From contig JANNBZ010000184.1 in the NCBI GenBank assembly GCA_031386065.1, positions 1-64,000 of the forward strand: a stretch of 64,000 nucleotides of DNA, in the 5' to 3' direction. This document shows, one piece after another, positions 54,911-63,423 of the stretch (the stretch's first letter is position 1; each line of letters begins with the position of its first letter). A model generated the notes under the pieces. It saw only the letters and a list, made by a program, of their open reading frames with translations. It was not told the origin of the DNA and made no database searches. Origin of the DNA: JANYJJ01 sp031386065 (GTDB taxonomy: Bacteria > Pseudomonadota > Gammaproteobacteria > Burkholderiales > Burkholderiaceae_C). A program made the translations under genes and the position numbers.

Positions 54911-55663
54911 TTACGGGCCCGACGCGGCCGACGCTGTAGGACAAAGCCCAGCGTCGAGCGTGGTGCGCGCATCGAAGACGAAACAATCGCCGTCGAAGTG
55001 TTCGCCACCGGTCTGCTCGAAGTACGTCAGGATGCCACCTTCGAGTTGCAGCACGTTCGCGACACCCGCGCTCGCCATGAACAGGGCCGCCTTCTCGCAG
55101 CGTATGCCGCCGGTGCAATAACTCACGACGGTCTTGCCGGCAAGCTCGGTGCGGTGCGCGAGCAGCGCCTCGGGGAACTCGCTGAAGCGCTCGATGCGCC
55201 AGTCGATGGCGCCGCGAAAGCGCCCGGCATCGGCCTCGAACGCGTTGCGCGTGTCGAGCATCGCCAGCGGCCGGCCGGCATCGTCGGTGCCTTGCGCCAG
55301 CCAGCGCGCCAGCGTGGTCGCGTCGACCGACGGTGCACGCCCGGCTTGCGGCTGAACGGCCGCGTGGTTCATGCGGATGATCTCGGGCTTGACCTTGACC
55401 AGCAGCTTGCCGAAGGGCACATCGGCCGAGTGGCTCTCCTTGACTTCGAGTGCCGTGAAGGGCTCTTGCGCCTGCAGCCAGCCCAGCCAGCGGCGCACGT
55501 TGGCCTCGGTGCCGGCCAGGCACAGGTTGATGCCTTCGCCGGCCAGCAGCACCGTTCCCTTGAGCGCACACGCCTCGGCCTGCGCCCGGATGCGGGCTCG
55601 CCAATCCTGCAAGTCGGTCAATGCGACGAAGCGGTACGCGGCGATGTTCAGTGTCGATGTCAC
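54911..55663 (-). CDS. Rhodanese-domain protein, TrhO/UPF0176 family
   Basis: A 250-residue protein with an N-terminal acylphosphatase-like domain (GTVLLAGEGINLCLAGT) and a rhodanese domain with active-site Cys in SYCTGGIRCEKAA. The TrhO family makes 5-hydroxyuridine at tRNA position 34. GTG 55663 is the start, beginning MTSTLNIAAYRF. It precedes egtB on the same strand with 52 bases between and may be co-transcribed. Confidence 0.9.
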   Translation of the reverse strand: MTSTLNIAAYRFVALTDLQDWRARIRAQAEACALKGTVLLAGEGINLCLAGTEANVRRWLGWLQAQEPFTALEVKESHSADVPFGKLLVKVKPEIIRMNHAAVQPQAGRAPSVDATTLARWLAQGTDDAGRPLAMLDTRNAFEADAGRFRGAIDWRIERFSEFPEALLAHRTELAGKTVVSYCTGGIRCEKAALFMASAGVANVLQLEGGILTYFEQTGGEHFDGDCFVFDARTTLDAGLCPTASAASGP

Positions 55664-55707
55664 GGGCGTAATTTTACGAGGCCGTCTTTCTTCAAAGGCC
55701 CACTCCC

Positions 55708-55713
55708 TAAAAT
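55708..55713 (+). promoter_or_regulatory. Candidate -10 element for dnaE
   Basis: TAAAAT lies so close to the dnaE ATG at 55720 that transcription would start at or next to the first codon. No ribosome-binding site is visible before the ATG. The -35 region is not clear. Confidence 0.35.
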
Positions 55714-55719
55714 GCCCGG

Positions 55720-58700
55720 ATGGCCTTCGTTCACCTGCGTACCCACACCGAATTTTCCGTCGTCGACGGCACCTTGCGCATCGACGATGCCGTCGCCGCG
55801 GCGGCGGCCGATTCCCAGGGCGCCCTCGCCATCACCGACCTGGCCAACCTGTTCGGCGCCGTCAAGTTCTACAGCGCGGCGCGCAAGCGCGGCATCAAGC
55901 CGATCATCGGCGCCGACCTCTGGTTGGAGCCGCAAGGCGGCGAGAAGGCCGCCAGCCGCCTCGTGGTGCTGGTACAGAACAGCGAGGGCTATCACCACCT
56001 GTGCGAGCTGCTGTCGCGCGCCTGGCTGCGCAATGTGCAGCGCGGGCTGGCTTGCGTCACGTGGGAGGGGCTGGCCGAGCTCGGCGAGGGCTTGATCGTG
56101 CTCTCGGGCGCGGAGTTGGGCCCGGTCGGGCAGGCCCTGGTGGCGGGTGATGCGGAGCGTGCGGCGCTGCTTGCCACGCGGCTGGCCCAACTGTTCAAGG
56201 GCCGCTTCTACATCGAGCTGCAACGCGCCGGCCTGCCCGGCAACGAGGCCCACGTGCGCGCCGCAGTGCAACTGGCGGCGGAACTGAAGCTGCCGGTGGT
56301 GGCCACGCACCCGGTGCAGTTTGCGCAGGCCGACGACTTCGAGGCGCATGAAGCCCGCGTGTGCGTGTCGGAGGGTGAGTTGCTCAGCAACCCGAAGCGC
56401 GCCAAGCGCTTTTGCGAAGAGCAGTACTTCAAGACCCAGGCGCAGATGGAAGCGCTGTTTGCCGACCTGCCCAGCGCCGTTCGCAACACGGTCGAGATCG
56501 CGCGCCGCTGCAACCTGAGCCTCGTGCTCGGCCAGGCCCAGCTGCCGGACTTCCCGACGCCCGTGGTCGACGGCGTGCCGCTCGCGATGGACGCGTATTT
56601 CCGCATCGCCTCGCACGAGGGCCTGGAGAAGCGGCTCGCGCAGCTCTACCCCGACGCCGCCGTGCGTGAGGGCCAACGCGCCCGCTATGTCGAGCGGCTG
56701 GACTTCGAGATCGCGACGATCCTGAAGATGGGCTTCCCGGGCTACTTCCTGATCGTGGCCGACTTCATCAACTGGGCCCAGAACAATGGCTGCCCGGTGG
56801 GGCCGGGGCGCGGCTCGGGCGCGGGCTCGCTGGTCGCGTATTCGATGGGTATCACCGGCCTCGACCCGCTTCAATACAACCTGCTGTTCGAGCGCTTCCT
56901 GAACCCCGAGCGGGTCTCGATGCCCGACTTCGACATCGACTTCTGCCAAGGCAACCGCGAGCGCGTGATCGACTACGTGAAGCAGAAGTACGGCCGTGAT
57001 GCAGTCAGCCAGATCGCCACTTTCGGCACCATGGCCGCGAAGGCCGCGCTGCGCGACGTGGGCCGCGTGCTGGGCATGGGCTATGGTCATGTCGACTCGA
57101 TCGCCAAGCTGATCCCGGCGCCACCGGGCAAGCAGGTCACGCTGGCGCGCGTGCCGGCCGAGCCCGAGGCCGGGCTCATCTACGCCCGCAAGGAAGCGCC
57201 CGAACTCGAACAACGCGAAGCCGCCGAAGAAGAGGTGGCCGAACTGCTGGCGCTGGCGATGCGCGTCGAGGGCCTGACCCGCAACGTCGGCATGCACGCC
57301 GGCGGGGTGTTGATAGCACCCGGCAAGATCACCGACTTCTGCCCGCTCTACATGCAACCCGGCAGCGACAGCGCGGTGAGCCAGTTCGACAAGGACGACG
57401 TGGAGGCCATCGGCCTCGTCAAGTTCGACTTCCTGGGCCTGGCCACGCTGACGATTCTCGAGCTCGCGAAAGAGTTCATCAAGGCGCGCCGGCCGCAACA
57501 CGCAGCCTTCGACTACGACCGGCTGCCGCTCGACGACGCACGGGTCTACAAGCTCTTCTCGGACGGCCGCACCGAGTCGGTGTTCCAGTTCGAAAGCGCG
57601 GGCATGCAGCGCATGCTGAAAGACGCAAAGCCCACCCGCATCGAAGACCTGATCGCGCTGAACGCCATGTTTCGCCCCGGGCCGATGGAGAACATCCCGA
57701 CCTTCTGCGCCCGCAAGCACGGCAAGGAAGAGGTGAGCTACCCGCACCCGCTGCTCGAAACCGTGCTCGGCGAAACCTACGGCGTGATGGTCTATCAAGA
57801 GCAGGTGATGCAGGCCGCGCAGGTGTTGGGCGGCTACTCGCTCGGTGGCGCCGACCTGCTGCGCCGCGCGATGGGCAAGAAGAAGGCCGAAGAGATGGCC
57901 ACGCACCGCACAATCTTCCGCGACGGGGCGGCCGCGAAGCACATCAGCCCCGCTGTGGCCGACGAAGTGTTCGACCTGATGGAGAAGTTCGCGGGCTACG
58001 GCTTCAACAAGTCGCACGCGGCCGCTTACTCGCTGCTGGCGTATCACACGGCCTGGATCAAGGTGTATTGCACGGCCGAGTTCTTCGCGGCGAACATGAC
58101 GGTCGAGGCCGACGACACCGACAAGCTGCGCGTGCTGCTGATCGACGCGAAGAGCTTCGGCGTCACCGTGCTCGCGCCCGATGTGAACCAGGGCGTGCAC
58201 CGCTTCGTGCCCGCGTCCGACACCGTGGTGCAGTACGGCCTGGGCGCCATCAAGGGCACGGGGCAGGGCGCGATCGAAGCCATCGTTGCGGCGCGCACCG
58301 AAGGGGGCCCGTTCACGAGCCTGTTCGACTTCTGCGCGCGCGTGGACCGCAGCCGCATCAACAAGCGTGTGATCGAGGCGCTGATCAAGTCGGGCGCGTT
58401 CGATGCGCTGCACCCCGAGCGCTCGCGCATGCTCGCAAGCGCGAGCCTCGCGATGGACTGGGCCGATGCGCAGGCCGCACACGCCGACCAAGGCGGCCTG
58501 TTCGACTTTGCCGATGACGATGCCAGCGTGCACGGTGCAAGCACGCAGGAGCCCGAGCTGGAGGCGGCCGAGCCGTGGAGCATCAAGCAGCGTTTGCTGC
58601 TGGAGAAGGCGGCGCTCGGCTTCTACCTCTCGGGCCACTTGTTCGACCAGAGCGCCGACGAAGTGCGGCGCTTCGCCAAGCGCCGCATCGCCGACCTGAT

Positions 58701-59232
58701 GGACAGCCGCGATGTGCAGTTGCTCGCCGGCATCGTGAGCGACCTGCGAATCGTCAACGGCCAGCGCGGGCGCGTGGCGATCTTCAAGCTCGACGACAAG
58801 ACCGAGCCCATCGAGGCGGTTGCCAACGAAGACCTGCTGAACGCGAACCGCGACCTGCTCAAAGACGACGAGCTCATCATCGTGCAAGGCAAGGTGCAGC
58901 TCGACCGCTTCTCCGGCGGCCTGCGCCTGAACGTGAGCGCGGTGTGGGACCTGGCGGCCGCGCGCTGCCGCTTCGGCAAGTACCTGCGCGTGAACGTGAA
59001 CGGCAGTGTTCCGCCAGTGGCCGAGGTGCTGCGCGACTTCCCGCAGCGGCGCATTGCCACCGAGCAGGGCGACCTGCCGCAAGGCCTGACCGTGCGGCTG
59101 CAACTGCTGCGTGCCAGCGCCAGTGGCGAGCTCGACCTGGGCGATGCGGCCCGCTTCTACCCGACCGACGACGCACTCGACCGCTGGCGTGCGGCGGCGC
59201 ATGGCGGGCAGGCGGTGGTCGTGTACGAGTGA
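55720..59232 (+). CDS. dnaE: DNA polymerase III alpha subunit
   Basis: The 1170-residue catalytic subunit of the replicative polymerase. An N-terminal PHP domain (FVHLRTHTEFSVVDGT), the palm with the catalytic pair Asp403/Asp405 in MPDFDIDFCQGNRERVIDYV (in part), the thumb/fingers region (MVYQEQVMQAAQVLGGYSLG), a tandem helix-hairpin-helix region and a C-terminal OB fold are present. Length equals the E. coli type (about 1160). It is a single-gene unit divergent from the rhodanese gene. Confidence 0.98.
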   Translation: MAFVHLRTHTEFSVVDGTLRIDDAVAAAAADSQGALAITDLANLFGAVKFYSAARKRGIKPIIGADLWLEPQGGEKAASRLVVLVQNSEGYHHLCELLSRAWLRNVQRGLACVTWEGLAELGEGLIVLSGAELGPVGQALVAGDAERAALLATRLAQLFKGRFYIELQRAGLPGNEAHVRAAVQLAAELKLPVVATHPVQFAQADDFEAHEARVCVSEGELLSNPKRAKRFCEEQYFKTQAQMEALFADLPSAVRNTVEIARRCNLSLVLGQAQLPDFPTPVVDGVPLAMDAYFRIASHEGLEKRLAQLYPDAAVREGQRARYVERLDFEIATILKMGFPGYFLIVADFINWAQNNGCPVGPGRGSGAGSLVAYSMGITGLDPLQYNLLFERFLNPERVSMPDFDIDFCQGNRERVIDYVKQKYGRDAVSQIATFGTMAAKAALRDVGRVLGMGYGHVDSIAKLIPAPPGKQVTLARVPAEPEAGLIYARKEAPELEQREAAEEEVAELLALAMRVEGLTRNVGMHAGGVLIAPGKITDFCPLYMQPGSDSAVSQFDKDDVEAIGLVKFDFLGLATLTILELAKEFIKARRPQHAAFDYDRLPLDDARVYKLFSDGRTESVFQFESAGMQRMLKDAKPTRIEDLIALNAMFRPGPMENIPTFCARKHGKEEVSYPHPLLETVLGETYGVMVYQEQVMQAAQVLGGYSLGGADLLRRAMGKKKAEEMATHRTIFRDGAAAKHISPAVADEVFDLMEKFAGYGFNKSHAAAYSLLAYHTAWIKVYCTAEFFAANMTVEADDTDKLRVLLIDAKSFGVTVLAPDVNQGVHRFVPASDTVVQYGLGAIKGTGQGAIEAIVAARTEGGPFTSLFDFCARVDRSRINKRVIEALIKSGAFDALHPERSRMLASASLAMDWADAQAAHADQGGLFDFADDDASVHGASTQEPELEAAEPWSIKQRLLLEKAALGFYLSGHLFDQSADEVRRFAKRRIADLMDSRDVQLLAGIVSDLRIVNGQRGRVAIFKLDDKTEPIEAVANEDLLNANRDLLKDDELIIVQGKVQLDRFSGGLRLNVSAVWDLAAARCRFGKYLRVNVNGSVPPVAEVLRDFPQRRIATEQGDLPQGLTVRLQLLRASASGELDLGDAARFYPTDDALDRWRAAAHGGQAVVVYE

Positions 59233-59321
59233 GCCTCGTGCAGCGGCGTGTCCGGCTGCCCATGATGCGACGCGCGAAGCCGCGCGTGTCAGGTTTGGCG
59301 CCGCCGAACCGATAAGGTGAC

Positions 59322-60593
59322 ATGGCCGTATCCGCACCCACCTCTGCCGCGCCCGGCCCGGTCACTGGCCTCGTGCTCTCGGGCGGCGGCGCGCGCGCGG
59401 CCTACCAGGTCGGCGTGCTGCAGGCGATTGCGCAGATTCGGCGTGACGCGCAATCCACCGGTGCGGCGCCCGCCGGCAACCCGTTCCCGGTGATCGCCGG
59501 CACCTCGGCCGGTGCCATCAACGCGGCGGCTCTCGCGTGCCGCGCCGACGACTTCGACGGCGCGGTCAACATGCTGTGCGAGGTGTGGCGGAACTTCCAT
59601 GCCGAGCAGGTGTACCGGGCCGATTCGATGGGGGTGATCCGCACCGGCGCGCGCTGGCTCACGATGCTGTCGATCGGCTGGGTGATCGCCCGCTGGCGCC
59701 GCGCGCGGCCGCGCTCGCTGCTCGACAACACGCCGCTGCAAGGGCTGCTGACACGGCTCGTCAGCACCGAACGGCTGCAGCAGATGATGGCGCAGGGGCA
59801 CCTGCACGGCCTGGCCGTGACCGCGTCGAGCTATGGCACGGGGCTGCACGTGACCTTCTACGACGCGGTCGAGCACATCCTGCCGTGGACGCGCTCGCAG
59901 CGCATCGCCGTGCGCGACGCCATCGGCGTGCCGCACCTGATGGCGTCGTCGGCAATTCCGTTCGTGTTCCCTGCCGTGGCGCTCGACATCGACGGCCATG
60001 CCGAGTACTGCGGTGACGGCTCGATGCGCCAGGCCGCGCCCATATCGCCGGCGGTGCATCTGGGCGCCGAGCGCATCCTCGTGGTCGGTGCCGGGCGCAT
60101 GCACGAGCCACCGGGCCAGCGCGCGGGCAGCAGCGAGTACCCGAACCTGGCGCAGGTGGCTGGGCATGCGCTTTCGAGCATCTTCCTGGATGCGTTGGCG
60201 GTTGATGTGGAGCGCCTGCAGCGCATCAACACGACGCTCGCGCTGCTCACGCCCGAACAGCGCGCGGCGACCCGGCTCAAGCCGATCGACGTGCTCGTGA
60301 TCTCGCCGAGCCAGCGGCTCGACGACATTGCGGCGCGCCACCTGGGCGAGTTGCCGCTGCCCATACGGGCCATGCTGCGCGGCCTGGGTGTGCAAGGGCA
60401 AGGCAGCGATGCGCGGGGCGCGGCGCTGGCGAGCTACCTGCTGTTCGAAGCGCCGTACACGCGCGAGCTGATGGCGCTGGGCGTGCGTGACACGCTGGCC
60501 AAGCGCGAAGAGGTGCTGCGCTTTTTCGGCTGGGTGGGCAGCGCGCCGAGCGTGCCGAGCGCGCCGCGCGAGGAGCTTGCGGCGGCCCCATGA
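59322..60593 (+). CDS. Patatin-like phospholipase family protein
   Basis: A 423-residue lipid acyl hydrolase. The oxyanion loop GGGARAAYQVGVLQA, nucleophile Ser62 (GTSAGAINAAA) and the dyad Asp232 (CGDGSMRQ) are intact. No signal peptide is visible, so it is cytoplasmic or peripheral. ATG 59322 is 90 bases after dnaE. Its stop lies inside the terminator hairpin of the opposing gene. Confidence 0.9.
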   Translation: MAVSAPTSAAPGPVTGLVLSGGGARAAYQVGVLQAIAQIRRDAQSTGAAPAGNPFPVIAGTSAGAINAAALACRADDFDGAVNMLCEVWRNFHAEQVYRADSMGVIRTGARWLTMLSIGWVIARWRRARPRSLLDNTPLQGLLTRLVSTERLQQMMAQGHLHGLAVTASSYGTGLHVTFYDAVEHILPWTRSQRIAVRDAIGVPHLMASSAIPFVFPAVALDIDGHAEYCGDGSMRQAAPISPAVHLGAERILVVGAGRMHEPPGQRAGSSEYPNLAQVAGHALSSIFLDALAVDVERLQRINTTLALLTPEQRAATRLKPIDVLVISPSQRLDDIAARHLGELPLPIRAMLRGLGVQGQGSDARGAALASYLLFEAPYTRELMALGVRDTLAKREEVLRFFGWVGSAPSVPSAPREELAAAP

Positions 60594-60612
60594 AAACGCC
60601 CCGCACGGGGCG
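60593..60612 (-). terminator. Rho-independent terminator for the helix-hairpin-helix gene
   Basis: Read on the minus strand, CGCCCCG-TG-CGGGGCG is followed by TTTT. It lies about 70 bases after that gene's stop and overlaps the end of the patatin gene. Confidence 0.75.
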
Positions 60613-60680
60613 GGGCGCTGATCGCATCACAGGCCGGGCCGGCCTGCGTTGCCACAGGCCTGGTCGGGCCAGCCGCGGGC

Positions 60681-61337
60681 TTACTTCTTCGCGGCGCTGG
60701 CCGGTGCGGCAGCAGCGGCAGGCTTGTCTTCCTTCGCAGCCTTCTTGGTGTCGGCCTTGGCGTCGGCCTTCGCTGCAGCCTTGTCGGCCTTGGCCTTCTT
60801 GGCTTCGTCGGCAGCAGCGGCCTTGGCGGCCTTCTTGTCTTCCTTCTCCTTCTTGGCAGCAGCCTTCTTGTCGTCAGCGCTCGGGGCAGATGCAGCGGCG
60901 GCGGGCTTGGCTGCATCGGCCTTGGCCATCGGCGCGGCGTCGGCCTTGGCCATCGGGGCGGCGGTTGCCGGTGCGGTGGTCACGGGCGCAGCAGCCGGTG
61001 CTGCCGCCTTCTTGTCTTCCTTCTTTTCTTCCTTCTTGGCGGCCGCCGGAGCAGCTGCCTTGGCCGGTGCGCCGCTGAAGGCAGCGCCGTTCACGGTCAG
61101 GCCTTCGGTCGAGAACTTGGCGGCATTGCCTTCGCCCACGCCCTTGACGCGCTCGACCATGTCTTGCCAGTCCTTGAACGAACCCTTCTTGCGCTCGTCG
61201 AGGATCTTGCCCGCGATCGACGGGCCGATGCCCTTGACGGCTTCGAGTTCGGCTTGCGTCGCCTTGTTGACATCGACCGCGGCGAATGCGACGGCGGCGA
61301 ACAGGGCCAGCATGGCGGCGAGAATTTTCTTGATCAT
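60681..61337 (-). CDS. Exported ComEA-like helix-hairpin-helix protein with Ala/Lys-rich tail
   Basis: A 218-residue protein. A signal peptide (about 1-19, MIKKILAAMLALFAAVAFA) is followed by one HhH module (VNKATQAELEAVKGIGPSIAGKI, in part, about 22-80) as in ComEA DNA-binding proteins. The remaining 130 residues are almost only Ala, Lys, Asp and Pro, with repeats such as PMAKADA. The tail resembles histone H1-like basic tails and would bind DNA or stay disordered. A role in DNA uptake is inferred. Confidence 0.87.
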   Translation of the reverse strand: MIKKILAAMLALFAAVAFAAVDVNKATQAELEAVKGIGPSIAGKILDERKKGSFKDWQDMVERVKGVGEGNAAKFSTEGLTVNGAAFSGAPAKAAAPAAAKKEEKKEDKKAAAPAAAPVTTAPATAAPMAKADAAPMAKADAAKPAAAASAPSADDKKAAAKKEKEDKKAAKAAAADEAKKAKADKAAAKADAKADTKKAAKEDKPAAAAAPASAAKK

Positions 61338-61444
61338 GGCGTTCCTCGGATCGTGGTGGAAAGGTTGCGCGCCGGGCACGGTGCCGTCGGCGCTGGAGTC
61401 ATAACGAAGGGTCTGTCGACAGGGTTGACCCTGCGGCAAAAGAA

Positions 61445-62449
61445 TCAGCCCGCCGCTGCCAGCCAGGCGGCGTAGGCGGCCACGCCGGTGGCTACATCGG
61501 CGAACCGGTGGTGGCAACCAGTGGCGCGCAGGCGCGCCAGGTCGGCCTCGGTGAAGCACTGGTACTTACCGACCAGCGCCTCGGGGAATGGGGTGTACTC
61601 GATCAACCCTGTACTCACCATCTCGGCCAGCGCCAGCGGCGCATCGCCAGCGGCCGCTCGCTGGGCGTTCACGGTGGCCACGGCCACGTCGTTGAACGGC
61701 TGGGCGCGGCCAGTGCCGAGGTTGAAGATGCCGCTTTGATCAGGGTGCTGCAGGAACCACAGGTTCACAGCCACCACGTCGTCCACGAACACGAAGTCGC
61801 GGCTCTGCTGGCCGGGGCCATAGCCGCCGTACTCGCCGAACAGCTTGACCTTGCCGTTCTCGCGGAACTGGTTGAAGTGGTGGAACGCGACCGACGCCAT
61901 GCGGCCCTTGTGCTGCTCGCGCGGGCCGTAGACGTTGAAGTAGCGGAAGCCCGCGACCTGCGTGAATGGACCCGAGCTCGAGCTAGGCAACATGCGCCGC
62001 ACCACGTTGTCGAACAGCAGCTTCGAGTAGCCGTACACGTTCAGCGGGCGCTCGAACGCCGGCTCTTCGCGGAACGCGGCACTGCCGCCGTAGGTGGCGG
62101 CCGACGAGGCATAGAGCAGCCGCGTGCCCTGCGCCTGGCAGGCGTCGAGCAGGTCTTTCGAGCAGCGGTAGTTGGTGTCGAGCATGAAGCGGCCGTTGTG
62201 CTCCATCGTGTCGGAGCAGGCGCCTTCGTGGAACACGGCGTCGACGTGGCCGAACTCGCGCCGCGCGAAGCGGGCGTAGAACTCGCTCCGGTCGAAGTAG
62301 TCGCTCAGTTGCGCGCCCAGAAGGTTGCGGTATTTGGGGCCGTCGGTCAGGTCGTCGACACCGATCACGTCGTCGATGCCGATGGCGTTCAGGCCCTGCA
62401 CGATGTTGCTGCCGATCATGCCGGCCGCGCCTGTGACCACGACTCTCAT
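61445..62449 (-). CDS. rfaD: ADP-L-glycero-D-manno-heptose 6-epimerase
   Basis: A 334-residue SDR-fold epimerase, last step of LPS inner-core heptose synthesis. NAD loop GAAGMIGSN near the N-terminus, HEGACSDTMEHNG, the catalytic YGYSK (Tyr/Lys) and FRYFNVYGPRE segments are intact. ATG 62449 overlaps the kinase stop (ATGA). Symbol hldD is a synonym. Confidence 0.95.
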   Translation of the reverse strand: MRVVVTGAAGMIGSNIVQGLNAIGIDDVIGVDDLTDGPKYRNLLGAQLSDYFDRSEFYARFARREFGHVDAVFHEGACSDTMEHNGRFMLDTNYRCSKDLLDACQAQGTRLLYASSAATYGGSAAFREEPAFERPLNVYGYSKLLFDNVVRRMLPSSSSGPFTQVAGFRYFNVYGPREQHKGRMASVAFHHFNQFRENGKVKLFGEYGGYGPGQQSRDFVFVDDVVAVNLWFLQHPDQSGIFNLGTGRAQPFNDVAVATVNAQRAAAGDAPLALAEMVSTGLIEYTPFPEALVGKYQCFTEADLARLRATGCHHRFADVATGVAAYAAWLAAAG

Positions 62450-63423
62450 GCGGATGCTTTCATGTGGGGGAACAACTCGTCGAACGCGACGCTGGCGGTG
62501 CCGAACTTGCCGACCACGATGCCGCCGGCGCGGTTGGCGACCGGCATCGCTTCGCGCAGGCTCGCGCCGCACGCGAGCATGGCGGCGAGCGTGGCGATCA
62601 CGGTATCGCCGGCGCCGGTCACGTCGAACACCTCGCGCGCCTGCGCGGGGACGTGCGCATGCGCCGGCGCGCCGTCGACCGTGTCGAACAGCGACATGCC
62701 GTCTTCGGACCGTGTGAGCAGCAGGGCGCCGAGCTTGTGCTCGGCGCGCAGGCGCTCGACGCGCTCGTGCAGTTGCGCTTCGCTGCTCCACGCGCCGATC
62801 ACCTGCGCCAACTCGGCCCGGTTCGGCGTGATGACGGTCGCACCCGCGTAGCGGCTGTAGTCGGCCCCCTTGGGGTCGATCAGCACCGGCTTGCCATGCT
62901 GGCGCGCGAGTTCGATCATGTGCGGCAGGTGCGTCAGGCCGCCCTTGCCGTAGTCGGAGAACAGCACGGCGTCATGCTCGGGCAGCACGCGCTCGAAGTC
63001 ACTCAGCATGCTGGCCAGCACCTCATGGTCGGGCTGGTTCTCGAAGTCCACGCGGAGCAGTTGCTGCGCCCGGCCGATGACGCGCAGTTTGACGATGGTG
63101 TAGAGCTGCGGGTCGCTGCCGAGCAACGCAGTGACGCCTTGTTCTTCGAGCAGCCGGCGCAGCGTGCGGGCGGGCTCGTCGACGCCGACCACGGTGAGCA
63201 AGGTGGCCTGCGCGCCCAGCGTCTTGACGTTCAGCGCCACGTTGGCGGCGCCGCCCAGGCGTTCTTCCTCGCGCGTGACACGCACGACCGGCACCGGCGC
63301 TTCCGGCGAGATGCGGTCGACGGCGCCGAACCAGTAGCGGTCGAGCATGGCGTCGCCGACGACGAGCACCCGGGCGCGTGCCATCTGCTCGCGCGTGACC
63401 GCGGTGGCTGGGGTCGACTTCAT
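62446..63423 (-). CDS. rfaE1: D-glycero-beta-D-manno-heptose-7-phosphate kinase
   Basis: A 325-residue PfkB-family sugar kinase: LVVGDAMLDRYWFG, ERLGGAANVALNVKTLGA and the anion-hole/base motif FDVTGAGDTVIATLAAML. It lacks the nucleotidyltransferase half of E. coli HldE, so the adenylyltransferase must be encoded elsewhere. ATG 63423 follows the lapB stop by overlap; GTG 63426 is an alternative. Confidence 0.93.
   Translation of the reverse strand: MKSTPATAVTREQMARARVLVVGDAMLDRYWFGAVDRISPEAPVPVVRVTREEERLGGAANVALNVKTLGAQATLLTVVGVDEPARTLRRLLEEQGVTALLGSDPQLYTIVKLRVIGRAQQLLRVDFENQPDHEVLASMLSDFERVLPEHDAVLFSDYGKGGLTHLPHMIELARQHGKPVLIDPKGADYSRYAGATVITPNRAELAQVIGAWSSEAQLHERVERLRAEHKLGALLLTRSEDGMSLFDTVDGAPAHAHVPAQAREVFDVTGAGDTVIATLAAMLACGASLREAMPVANRAGGIVVGKFGTASVAFDELFPHMKASA

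Noticed and set aside
55660..59337. A 1225-codon open frame on the minus strand opposite dnaE
   Set aside because: It is the low-stop shadow expected in GC-rich coding DNA. Its translation is rich in His, Arg and Gln, with no domain pattern, and dnaE is intact on the other strand.
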